Shown one piece after another: positions 48,901 to 60,235 of a stretch of 64,000 nucleotides of DNA. A program made the translations under genes and the position numbers. This DNA comes from Rhynchosporium graminicola (lineage: Eukaryota > Ascomycota > Leotiomycetes > Helotiales > Ploettnerulaceae), in contig FJUW01000057.1 in NCBI GenBank assembly GCA_900074885.1, positions 182,073 to 246,072 on the forward strand, in the 5' to 3' direction. The notes beneath the pieces are model-generated. The model was not told the origin of the DNA. It saw nothing but the letters and a program-made list of their open reading frames with translations, and did not search any database. The first letter of the stretch is position 1. Each line of letters opens with the position of its first letter.

Positions 48901-49273
48901 ATTATCTACATTGGTGGAACCGTCGCATCATATCCTAGTATAGCTATGTTATCGATTGCCCGCTGGTTCTCTTGGTAGCTAGCAGGCTGTTCGAGAAAAC
49001 GCGCAGTCCTTACGCATTCAGACAATAACAACAGTCTGACTGACCAGTACGACACGACACGACAAGACAAGAATCTGCTATGCTGGCTATTATAATGAGT
49101 ACGTGCGGAGGGCGTATCGAGGAAGATTGAAAAGACGTGTCGCCTTTCGAGTGACTCGTATATGGCCGAAGGGGGAGTAAGAAGAAAGACAATTGCATCC
49201 TGGCGAACGCCAGGAACGACGAGCACGACGGCATCCTGGGATTTGGATCTTCGTGCGGCTAGATGAATTGGAA
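45917..49273. other. Long intergenic region
   Basis: About 3.4 kb without a supportable gene. A 157-codon minus-strand frame at 47,596-48,069 has no recognisable domain. An imperfect inverted repeat lies at about 48,365-48,665. The right end is the promoter side of the histidine kinase. Confidence 0.4.
48365..48665. repeat. Imperfect inverted repeat, possibly a decayed small element
   Basis: The arm GCTGCCTCTACACCG near 48,379 is mirrored by CGATGTAGAGGCTGCC near 48,638-48,653. Partial similarity extends outward on both sides (GCATCCGCTAAG versus GCAGTAGTAAGG) and inward. About 250 bases lie between. Similarity is weak and no terminal duplication was found. Confidence 0.3.
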
Positions 49274-52200
49274 ATGCACGACGCCATGCTTCCAGATCCT
49301 AACACCTCCTCCGAATGTCCAAGCATTGATTTGCAACTAGCTGTTCTCCGTCATCTTCCCACGCCTGTCCTCGTCCTGTCGCCTCATCAAACGATTGTCT
49401 TTGCAAATCGAAAAGCAGAACAGGTTCTAGGGTCTCGGGATCCCGTACGATCATCGAGGAAAGGAATCCTGGGTCAAGCACCGGGGGATGTGGGGATCAA
49501 ATTGTTATATAATCGGGAATGGAGCGTGTTACTAGCAAGAATCGCGGCAGCTCATTTTCATACTTCTCTGGAGGGTGACAATGGGCCCGTACATGAGATT
49601 GATGCTGTGGTTTCCACCCCAAACTTGAGCTTCGCAAAGAGACATTTCCGTATTCTCGTATCTATCGTAACAGTGGAGAGTGGGAAGCATTTCATGCTCA
49701 GTTTTGAGGGTTCTCCACACTTGGATAAGAGAACTATCCTACCGGTTGGAGATGAAGTATCTCACGCAAGGATGCTTTCGAAACCCCTAGGCCCGGACAT
49801 CCAAGATGAAAATGGAGGCTGGAAGAACATCCTGAAGATTAAACGTGCCGTGTTTGACAGCTGGAGTGCTCCTGGATTTGTTTTGACTGCCGACGAACAG
49901 TTTTACGTGTCGAATAAGAAGGCTAGAGAGACGCTTGGAGATCTGCTGGGTGGTGAAGATGGTTGTAACGGATCCAAGCTCAGAGCACAACTCGAGGTAT
50001 GGGATGAGAACTTTGCGACGAAGTTGGAGGCCAGCGAATTCCCCAGCGTTCGACTAGTCCGAACGAGAGAACCATTCACAAAGAATCGATTTGGCTTCAT
50101 ACATGCGGTAACTGGGGATAAGCTCGTGGTGAGTATTGATGGGGAATGCCTCTACGACGACGAGACCGGGGAGTTCTTGGGTGGTATATGCTGGTGCAAA
50201 GATATGCAGCTGTACTCCGACTATGTTGCGAATCAATTACAACGACGCCTGGAAAGCCATGAGACAATTTGCAACTTGTTACCACATTTAGTCTGGACGA
50301 CAACAGTTGATGGGACCTGTGATTGTACGTTGTTCGGGCAGTAGCCCTTCCTTCCCCGATCGAGTTTCTCCGGAGAACTTTACTCTTGGGGTACTCCTGA
50401 GACAAGTAATTACGAATAAATGCTAACACCCCGATTATCGTAGGGTTCTCGAACAGGGTTGGCATTCCACCTTTAATATAACCTCAACTCTACTGACAGC
50501 TCTAGTGGTATGAATTCACCGGTCTCACTAAAGAAAAGTCTGTTGGGCGCGGCTTCGTATCTGCAGTTCATCCAGATGACATGCCTAGCTTGTGGGAAAA
50601 TTGGAAACGACACCAGGCGACAGGCGAATCAAGTGATATTGAAATTCGATACCGGCGGCATGATGGAGCTTACAGATGGATGTTAGCTCGCGCATCTGCG
50701 CTACTAGACAATAACGGGAACATACTGAAGTGGTACGGCACCAACACTGACATCCATGATCTTGTCATGGCACGAATTGCAGCTGCAAGGAACAAACACG
50801 AAATTCGCACGGTGCTTGCCCATACCGAACTTAACTTATTCACCATTAACAAGGAGAGGAAAATCACGTTGGCTGAGGGTGGAATGAAGTGGGACACGAT
50901 GACAAAGACTTACGATATTGACAACAAGTCAGCTCTCATAGGCCAAGATGCAATTGTCATGTCCCAGAACATACAACCAGGAGGTCTTCCTGGTCGGTAA
51001 CCTCAGATCTTCTGCGCTCCGTCTGTAAAGTTGTGTGTCCTAACAGCTTATCAGAGTACGAGAAAAACATTATTGATATCCTAGAAGGAAAAGTAGGGGT
51101 GGCACAATCCGAAGACGTTGTTCGTGGTAGAACATATCGAACTCGTGTGGTAGCCGATCTCGAGCATAATGCTATCGACGGTGGCCAAAGTCCGGCTGTG
51201 AGAGGCGTCATAGGTTTAAGTGTAGATGTGACTGACATGAAGGCGCGATTGGCTTTGGAGGTGGATAACACGAGGTTGGTAGTGGAAGAGCAAGCCGCGA
51301 AAGACTCCAATCGCTTGAAGAGCCAATTCTTGGCCAATGTAAGTGTCACCTCCTTTTCTGAGCCAGTCAGCGCTTCTAACGGAATTAGATGTCGCATGAG
51401 ATGAGGACGCCCACAGCAGTAGGTCCTCATTGCCTTGGCTTGAAAAGTACTTGCTCACGTTTCTAGGGTGTTATTGGAATGGTCGAGCTGTTAAGCGACG
51501 ACCAAAATTTGACAACCGAACAACGTGAATATGTCAGCAGCATCCACCTCTCGGCCAAAGCACTTCTGACTATCGTCAACGACGTCTTAGATTTTTCCAA
51601 AATTGAGAGCGGACGCCTCGATATTGAGAAAGTTCCTTTCAGTCCTTCACTGGTTGTTGGCGATCTTTGTAAACTACTCGCAATGTTCGCTAGTCAGAAA
51701 GGTCTTGATTTTGTGTATGGCACTGACCTGGACGAGGATCTTGAGGTCATTGGGGATCCTGGACGGACTCGACAGGTTCTTTCGAACCTTCTGACTAACG
51801 CACTGAAATTTACGAAGAAGGGATCGGTGAAGTTGACAGTGTCATCATCTTTGCTGGGGCTTGACGAATTTGGTCAAGACAGAATCATTGTTCAATTCTT
51901 GATAGAAGATACTGGTATTGGAATCGAGAAGGCTGTACTTGAGAAGTTGTTCAAACCTTTCAGCCAGGGTGACTCGTCGACCGCACGTCTTTATGGTGGA
52001 ACTGGACTTGGCTTAACAATTTCGAAGAATGTCAGTGTTACCCTATCTCCGCAAGTTACAGAGATTTATCGTGACTTCTCTTCAACGGAACTGACAAATT
52101 TAGCTTGCAATTTTGATGGATGGGTCTATAGACCTAGAATCACAACCAGATGTCGGAAGCAAAGCCACCTTCACGATACCATTCAAAGTATCCGCTTGGC

Positions 52201-53033
52201 ATCAGGCCCCTCAACTTGGTCTACCTTCACCACCCGCCGATGCTGGGCTCCGTCTCGCACCACTTACCAAGATCCCATCATGGACGACCAATCTAGCCCA
52301 TCGATCTATGAATCAAGATTTACTTAATCAGCAAATATCGAGTAGCGTTACTACCACCTACACTCCACCTTCATTATCTCGACACGGGTCTCTCGAAGAC
52401 CCCGCCCTTCTTGTTGACAAACTATCTGCCGAGCAAAGAGCAAGAATCCACATCCTTGTGGTTGAGGACAATCCAATCAACCAGACCATCGCAATCAAAA
52501 ATATTCGCAAACTAGGCTTCCCAGTAACAGCCGTCTGGAACGGCCAAGAGGCTCTCTCATACCTCCTAGCGCCCTCGACTACCCAGCCTCGTCCCTCTAT
52601 AATCCTAATGGACGTCCAAATGCCCGTCATGGATGGCTACGAAGCGACGCGCCTCCTTCGCACCAGTGCGGAATTCATGCGCGAGGAAGATGAAGCTGTC
52701 GTTTTTGCTGCTCCGGAAGCAGATAGCACCCCTCAACGCCGCAGCTCTTGGTACAAATGCGGACAGAAAGCTTTGCATCCAGTAGTTGAGGATGAAAAAG
52801 ATAACATGCAGCAACGGCAGGATGAGATTGATAAAGGGACTAGGAGGGCAAATAAAGGGTTCTTGAGAGATATCCCTGTTATTGCTATGACGGCGAGTGC
52901 GATCCAGGGTGACAGAGAGAAGTGTCATGAGGCTGGCATGGATGATTATCTTGCGAAGCCAGTGGAGCGACAAAATTTGAACGATATGCTCATTAAATGG
53001 GCTGGGAGGAAAAGGGAGCCTATGGTTCAGTAG
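49274..53033 (+). CDS. PAS-domain hybrid histidine kinase, 1,119 aa, seven exons
   Basis: A two-component sensor. Exons: 49,274-50,324; 50,444-50,457; 50,506-50,992; 51,055-51,338; 51,389-51,418; 51,467-52,030; 52,104-53,033; all phases agree. The N-terminal part (1-330) has a PAS-like start (HLPTPVLVLSPHQTIVFANRKA). A clear PAS/PAC follows at about 335-450 (LPHLVWTTTVDGTCDWFSNRWYEFTGL to WYGTNTDIHD). The phospho-acceptor His, near residue 615 in MSHEMRTPTA, sits alone on the 30-base exon. The ATPase has N box NLLTNALKFT, G1 EDTGIGI, F box FKPFSQGD and G2 GGTGLGL. The receiver domain has VVEDNPINQ, Asp near 980 in ILMDVQMPVMDG, and Lys in YLAKPV, with a long insertion before IPVIAMTASA. No membrane helix is present, so it is probably cytosolic, signalling through an Hpt protein to the HOG pathway. 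ATG 49,274 is the first in frame. Confidence 0.93.
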
Positions 53034-53376
53034 ATATGCAGTGATCATATTCTACTTCCATGTACGATAGTGTACGATACAGTTTTGAGACAGCTGGGTT
53101 AGTGGATCATCTCTGTCCACTTCTAGGAATATTGAGGATGATGATAGGTTGCAGGATTGCGACTCAAAGACAGGAAGACCTAGAGACCATGCTACAACAT
53201 AACGTGCATTATAATAAAGAGACTAAGACCTGCTTACGGTCATCTACTCACTTCTCTCTATCTCTGATACGGGCTGCATATAATACCATGAGCTCTCAGA
53301 TTCCCAAACAGACTTCATTAAACCACAATTATACGTTCCACAGATCATTATTGCTGTCATTTCGCGGAAGCTCGCT

Positions 53377-55184
53377 TTACTCGGACTCAACCAAATCCCT
53401 CTCCCCACCACCATCTTCCTCCTCTTGACTCTCCGCCTCCCCAAGCAAATCCTTCGTCTTCGGCCCCGTATACGAAGTCCTCGCACCAGCCCACCACCAC
53501 CCAAAACTAAAGAGCGCAATAAAGCCTCCGACCACAACCGCATAGTTCATATTCGTACTCGTCACCGGTCTCACCGTCGGGAACATGAGTACCACACTAA
53601 TGAAAAACACCCACACGACCGCGACAGCATTCAACGGTTTCTGCCATGCCCCTAGCGTGAACGGACCCGGCACGAACGTGATGCGCGAAGCGTAATAATT
53701 GCGAGCGAGGATCACGAAGGCGTAGGATAAGTCGAGCGCTGGGGCTGTGATGTTGAATATTGCGACGATGGTCTGCGTCGAGCCGATGCCGATGAGGTTG
53801 AGACAGCAGGCGGAGACTACGATGAGCCAGACTGCGTTGATGGGCGTGTTGGTAGCTCGATTCACTTTCGCGAAGAAGGGCGAGAATGGTAATGCGCCAT
53901 CGCGGGCAAATGCATACGCCATTCGTGTGTCGGCTAGCATGGCTGAACAGCCCGTGAAGAATTGTACGAGGATCACGAAGAACCACATCACGGTTCCGCC
54001 GGTCTGACCCCCGGCGTCGAGGAATATTTGCGCCACAGGGAGACCGGTGGGTGTGCTGATCATGTTTGAAAGGCCGTCTGGGACGTTGGGAACGCAGAAG
54101 CAGAAAGTTATTGTTAGCATCCATCCTACGATACCGGAGATGGTCACGGCGTGGCGGATGGCCATGGGGCCACGGATGGCAGCGTCGTGCGTTTCTTCGG
54201 ACATGTGAGTTGTGCCGTCGTAGTCTGTCATGGTCCATGCTACGGATAGGAAGGAGAGGAGGAATGAAAACCCGGTTCCCCAGCCCGAGCCGTTGGTGAA
54301 GTGTCCGAAGACCCAGGAGAAGGATTGTTTGTTGGGTGTGAGGATGAGAAGAGCGATACAGATTGCTGTTGAGGCAATAATGTTGATTGGTGCGAACCAG
54401 ATGACGATTTTGTGGAGGGCGTGGGTTGTCAGGGAGCAGATGATACCGAAGATGATGAGAAGACCTATCGAGAGAAGAACGATCTGGAGTGGTGTTCTAG
54501 GAGATTTAGCTGGCGATATTTTCGCTTAGCTAGACCTGAGACCTGATGCTTACGGCGAGTATGCGTAGGATTCCCCATCAAATGCCGAATTCATACTTGC
54601 TGCCGCCAAGATCATCTGGGAGACAGTGTAGCCAACACTTGCGACGCCGGCAGTTTGACCAAGTATATTACACCATCCTATTACCCAAGACCACACAGCG
54701 GCATGCTGGGGAGGTACGACGTTTCTGGCGACGAAGTACATGCCTCCTGCTGTGGGATAAGCAGAGACAAGTTCGGCGACTGGAAAGTTAGGATGCTGTT
54801 GGTAATCGAGTAGATATATTGACTGACCTGAAGATGAGATGCACCAAGCCATAATGGAACCAACGAACCATGCCCATACTGAAGACGCTGGACCACCTAA
54901 ACTTAGCGGACTACCGAAAGTCGCTGGTACTGAACCTAGAACTCCGAGGACGGAGATCGCATATGATAAAGTTGACCATTTTGTAAAATGGCGATTCAAA
55001 TCCTGTACACTTATGAGTGAAGTCGAGTAGAGAGGCCAAAATCACGAACTTGATTGTATCCAATCTGATTCAGCAATCTCTCGTCATCATCCTCAATGGC
55101 AGACATATGAGGAGTCTTTCTCTGACCCCTCTTCACCACTGGGGTAGACGTCGGTATCGCCACTTTCTCATCTTTAGAAGTCAT
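53377..55184 (-). CDS. GABA/amino-acid permease of the APC family, 551 aa
   Basis: Plasma- or vacuolar-membrane transporter of the UGA4/GABA-permease type. Four exons in phase: 55,184-55,050; 55,002-54,828; 54,779-54,554; 54,496-53,377. The soluble N-terminus (MTSKDEKVAIPTSTPVVKRG and an acidic DDDERLLNQIGYNQ) leads into DLNRHFTKWSTLSYAISVLGVLGSVPATFGSPL, the usual first-helix region. AELVSAYPTAGGMY is the conserved segment after helix 2. About twelve hydrophobic helices follow, with DYDGTTHMSEETHDA between helices 6 and 7 and a short acidic C-tail. Splice junctions restore CISSS-VAELVSA and YAYSP-TPLQIVLL. The substrate could be GABA, choline or another amine; the sequence alone does not decide. 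Confidence 0.92.
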
Positions 55185-58100
55185 AGTGAGCAAGTACAAC
55201 TTTGATAATTTCCTGCAACTAACGCACCGTGTCTCCGTAGATGGTTGCAGAGAAGAGAGTACAGGAGAGGGGGACCAGCATAACTATATTTACTTTCCAC
55301 TCTTCAGCTCGACGTTGAGTTTCCTACTTGACGCACCCTCCCACCTATCTCTTCCCCTGCCTTACCAAATCTTACGGAACCACCAATCGCTGATGTTTTG
55401 ATTTTCTGATAAGCCTGAGAGCGACAAGCCCACGTCAGTAGTTGGCAACCAGCTTTTGCTCGAATGGGTTAACGAGCGATTCGTCAAGATACCGGCCAGC
55501 AGTCTTCATGCGGATTCGACAGCCGCCACTGGATTTGAGGTGCAGATGTGATGGTGCAGGGGAGAATGTAGATGCTTCGATACTATGATGTCTGTGACCA
55601 GGGTGATTCCGTAGACAATCTTTCGGATGGCCGAGACCATGTTTGTCGCTTCCTTCAAGATAACATCGTGAGGAATGAGAAGGAATCGCATGTGTTGTAC
55701 AGTGAGGTCGATCTCACCGCCATTAGATTGTACAGAAACGTGACTGGTGTAACCAAGTGATGTTGAAGAACAACGTTTTCAGGAAGCCGAGCGGAAGGTT
55801 TGGCGTGGTGTCGAGTCTCTCCTTCTCTGACTTTACGATATTCATTCGTCAATCACGATTCTGATGTATCATATTAGCCTCAACTTTATACCGAATCAGG
55901 TCTGGTAAGACAGGTGGTGCGAGCAGTTTAGCGTCACTTTTTGGCCATCCATAGCATCATGATCTTCCGCTTCGCAGCATTAAGGTTGCTTGCTAGAGAG
56001 GTAGCCAAGGCAAGGGGCACCTACTCCACAGAATCACTGATTTTTGTATTGAGGCACCGAGAAACACAGAACTTCAAGAGATAACAAGTTTGGACGAGTG
56101 TCTAGTTTGATATACATGTTTTCCGTATTTTGTCAAGTTGTTGTTATTACCAGTTTTCCTTACCATAAAGAAATCGACGCTAAATCACTAGCTCAACCTG
56201 TCCTACTAGAGTTGATAGCGTAATCTTGCATCCCTGCTCAAGCATTTGGATTGAAGCGACCCATCACGCAGGGCCTCCATCAAGACGATGAATTGCGGTA
56301 AGTTTAGATTTCGTCCAATGAGAAAATTATTCCAGGAACGTGTAAGAGCGGTCATTGCAGCGGTGGAGAAGTATAACAACCGCAGTTTCTCTTGCAAAAT
56401 GCCAAACCACAAGTCCGGGAAGGGGTCCAAACTGAGACTCCAAACTTCCGGAATCGTGCATGGAGATACGCAACACTGATAGCTTCATTTCCAAGCCTGC
56501 TCCTGCCGTGTCTACTGCAAATGGGCTTTTTCCGCAGGTTTACAGGAGTCCCAACGGCGCGGTATGCAGGGCTGTAAGCGGGTTCAACAGTCCTGTCACA
56601 CAGACTGCATCCCGTGGGGCTTGCATGGGAATGTCACTGGGAATTTTGGTTAAGGGCAACCCGACAGCTTGGACAATAGTAAAACGGCTCGCGGCTTCTC
56701 GCCGTGCCGAAATGCTATCTGATGATCCGAACGACGGGTTTCCCTTGAGCTAACGGAGTTGAGCTCCCTCTTCATGTCCACGACGAGTGGGGGTTTACTG
56801 TTATGAAAGAATGTGATAAATTTTGGTCGAATAATCGAGTATGAGATGTAAAATGTATCCTCGTACTCGGCCATGTCAATATGCCGAGGATTGAGTATAT
56901 AAAAAAATGGCGCACATTCGCTAGCTACAGAGTACTCCTCGACTTAAATAAAACATGAAATGATATCGATGATTTCAGTCACAAGTGGCTTGCTCCATGT
57001 GGTAATGATCGTTGGCTCCATTCCTTTCAGCTACACGGCGTGAAGGGAGGCGGCAAAGAACGAATCAAGTCGGTTGTGTGGGAGGCATTCGTCCGAAGGT
57101 CAATGCAGTCGTGCATCGCTGGCCATGTTGACATCGATTCTAGACCCCAGTCATGTTACACAACATATATTGGACACTTCCACCGATCTCTTTTGGGGTG
57201 GTACCACGTCAAACTTTGGTCTGCTGATGGTCCTTGCTTCTAAGCCGTACTGGCGGCCGGAAGTAGACGTTAAGAAATGGTGGCTTGTTTGAGGCACAGC
57301 ACAAATTAGACGAAACCGTATTCCTTCAAACTTCAGCACTGTCTCGTTCATGATGAACTCGAAAGCTTTATCACGTGGCGTTACACGTCATATATTGCCC
57401 AACGGCTTTAAATCACGCATCGAGTACTGGCCTCTATGGGTCATGGAAAAAGTCCAGATTGGCATTATGCTGACCGTGAATAGGACGAACCTTCTGCAGG
57501 AACAACACCCGTTTGATAGCCTGAGGGGCTTTCAATTTGATTTACTTGCCGATTCGTCATTCCATGTATCATAGCTTCAAGGATATTGCTGCAATTTGTC
57601 TTGAAAGTTGAGCGTTACGGTGTTAAGAATTTCTGACAATTTTGCTAACCGTTCTGGAGTATGATGAAGATCCCCGTGTCGCATGTTGAGAGAAGAGTTC
57701 GAACGTGATAATCAGAGGAAGACACAATATAAGTTGCTACCTCTTTTCCCCAGTAACGTATCTTTAAGAACTTAGAATCTGCTCACAGATATGGTTCAAC
57801 GAAAGTCGATAGCTGGGTTACTGTAATTAAGTCGTCCATTGGCGGAAAATGTGATATGCTCTTGTCTGAAAGGGAGGAGTACAACGAACTTGTGATTATT
57901 CACAGAGATTCATATCGTATGGAAATCGTCGCAGCTTTTGTAGGCAATATTGTGTTGTAAATGCACAAAATACGGATGCTGAGAAGGAAGGAGTGTTGTA
58001 GTGGAGAGCAAAGTTACAGGCCGAGTATGGATTAAGGTAAATCTCATCAAGTATATGCCTAAACTCTACAAGTCAAACTCAGTAACTAATTTTATGACCT

Positions 58101-58688
58101 CGAAATCTGGTGGAATCAAGGTTGCACGACATTTTGGGACAGAATTTCAATCCCATAGGGAACTATTACATGATACCCCGTGACTTGAACCGTTTTTTAC
58201 CAGATTTACGAGATAGAAGCTCTTGTCCGAACGCGAGCAGAAAACCCCAGCCTCGGCACATAGCTCCTGCCGGAGATTGCAGTACTGCTTATTCCGGTTG
58301 GTAGTCCGAAGGTAGTTTAAATCATTAGACCAAGATCAGCGAGACGTGTGTATTTGGATCCAAGAGCTTGCTCATCAGATGACGGATGTCCGGATCTCCG
58401 ACTGAACTGTAACCGTAAGCTACTTCATCCGATGCAGCGTCCGAGATGGCCTTAATCAAAGTGAGGGGTTATTGAACCGTTGTTAGGCAAATAAATATCA
58501 AATTAGCTACGCTTTCACCCGAGCCGCAAGCTCGCTTACACACATATGCACACGGGGAAATATGTAAATACACGTTTCATCAATTTCAAGAGTTCGAGCT
58601 CGATTTGCAGATGCAAGTAGGTAAATTGAAGAATATCTGTATTTATAGGCAAACAAAGTAGAGTTACTTTCTTCGGTGTATCTTGCGA
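55185..58688. other. Long intergenic region
   Basis: About 3.5 kb. Only short overlapping frames on both strands, without domains or consistent splice models. The left end is the promoter side of the permease. Confidence 0.4.
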
Positions 58689-58696
58689 TATAAATA
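58689..58696 (+). promoter_or_regulatory. TATA-like box of the SnoaL-like gene
   Basis: TATAAATA lies 61 bases before the ATG at 58,757 and is followed by a C-rich stretch, as in many fungal promoters. Confidence 0.5.
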
Positions 58697-58756
58697 TAAC
58701 GTCCCCATTTCCCATGAACAAAATCTCCATCCCATTATTTCACACCAACATCCATC

Positions 58757-59203
58757 ATGAAGCTCAATTTCCTCACCCTCGTCTGCATAACTTCCCTTGC
58801 ATCAGCAGAAAGCTTTTGTCCCTCACGAGCAGCCACCAATCAAGAACAAATCGACATATTCTACCAGTTTGTGCGTAAATACTACATTCAAAAGAACGTT
58901 CCTCTCGCATTCTCGGACCACTTTTCAAGCACCTACATTGAGCACAACCCCGCTGCTTCTTCAGGATGGAACGAAACAAGCATCACTGGCCTAGCAGCTT
59001 TCATTGTGGCCGCAAAACTCGAGATCATTCATGCGGGATTCTACAATAATACCGGATATGTGCATTTTAGAGAAGATGTGGAGGGTGCACCGCCGACGGC
59101 TGTGGTGGATATCTTGAAGTTTGAGGGGACCTGTGTTGTGGAGCGTTGGGATGTGGCTCAGGCAAAGCCGGTGAATCCTGCAAATCCACTGGCTCTCTGG
59201 TAG
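58757..59203 (+). CDS. Secreted SnoaL-like (NTF2-fold) protein, 148 aa
   Basis: A single exon with ATG at 58,757. A signal peptide (MKLNFLTLVCITSLASA) precedes a mature domain of about 130 residues. The domain pattern is that of the SnoaL-like polyketide-cyclase family in the NTF2 superfamily: NQEQIDIFYQFVRKYYIQKN, a segment with HNPAASSGW, GYVHFREDVEG, and a closing VVDILKFEGTCVVERWDVAQ, which is the usual final strand pair. The ending PANPLALW is typical of secreted fungal members. The fold is a small cone-shaped barrel that may bind or isomerise a small ligand. No polyketide or terpene genes are adjacent, so a cyclase role is not implied by context. Two Cys may form a disulfide. Confidence 0.82.
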   Translation: MKLNFLTLVCITSLASAESFCPSRAATNQEQIDIFYQFVRKYYIQKNVPLAFSDHFSSTYIEHNPAASSGWNETSITGLAAFIVAAKLEIIHAGFYNNTGYVHFREDVEGAPPTAVVDILKFEGTCVVERWDVAQAKPVNPANPLALW

Positions 59204-60235
59204 ATGTGGACTGTCATTTGGGAGGTTTGAAGTTGCGAGAGGGGACGCCGTGGCACTTGGTAATACCGCAAGGATGGATGACCTTTTGGTCGAGCGTGAA
59301 AATCCTGTATATATTGCGGATAGACGACATCTAATCGGGGGAAACTTATTGGCGGATGAAGCAAAAGACCCCAACATGACTGGATAGACCTTGTGACACG
59401 CGAAATTCCATAATGTGAGATGTGAGGAACTTTTCGAACTCTCGAAGCATGCTTCGTGTTGTTTCTCGGCTAAATGTATGCCGTTTGTGCAATGCATTTT
59501 GCATGATAGTGCTCATATATTAACATAGTCGCCATTGAATGATGGAAAGGCTCGCCGATTGCCAGCTATTCAGCCAAACTCTGAATCATATCTAGCTTCA
59601 AGGCGAGTGCAGGAAACTAAACAATCATCCCGTGACTATTAGCTGCCTGTTCCTATCTCGAAGGGCTAAACAATCTTCTACTTTTAGGAAAGGTGTTTTC
59701 GATATAAGTTTAGCGAGAACGATTTTTGAGAACATAAATCGATTGGAAGGCTGGGAAGGCTGGGGAAGGTACCGACTGGTGAAATACAGAGCCAGTCTTA
59801 TCGACCGAATATGCCCATTGAGACTTGATTGTTCAAGTGTAGAGTATGCCATCTATACCAAGTCTGGAAATGCCCCGGATGCATTTTGCTGGAAACATTG
59901 CTATATGATACATAAGCCATTCTTGGTGATGTATAAGTGCTTTATGCTGTGTCTGCTGCCTTTAAGGCAGTTACGGGTCTTGAGCGGCTCCAGGGTTTGG
60001 ATCTGAATACCGTGGCTTGACAATGACCTGGTTCACCATGAAGGAAGGCACGACGTCGACCATTACGAGGCTCCTTCCACGAGAACCACTGCTGCGTGCA
60101 AAACTCCAGACACTGTTTTATGAATCCAAAGCCTCAAAATTTCTGCTCCAATTCTTCCATATATCCCTATTTCTCTACTTTCCTTCGGCACATAACAACA
60201 CTCTTTCAGCTCGCACCTAGAAATTCCCTACAATC
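59204..60235. other. Intergenic region
   Basis: 3' flank of the SnoaL-like gene and 5' flank of the disordered-protein gene. A 124-codon frame at 59,632-60,006 has no recognisable domain. Confidence 0.4.

Noticed and set aside
49193..49273. In-frame upstream extension of the histidine kinase
   Set aside because: It starts at a TTG; the first ATG in frame is 49,274.
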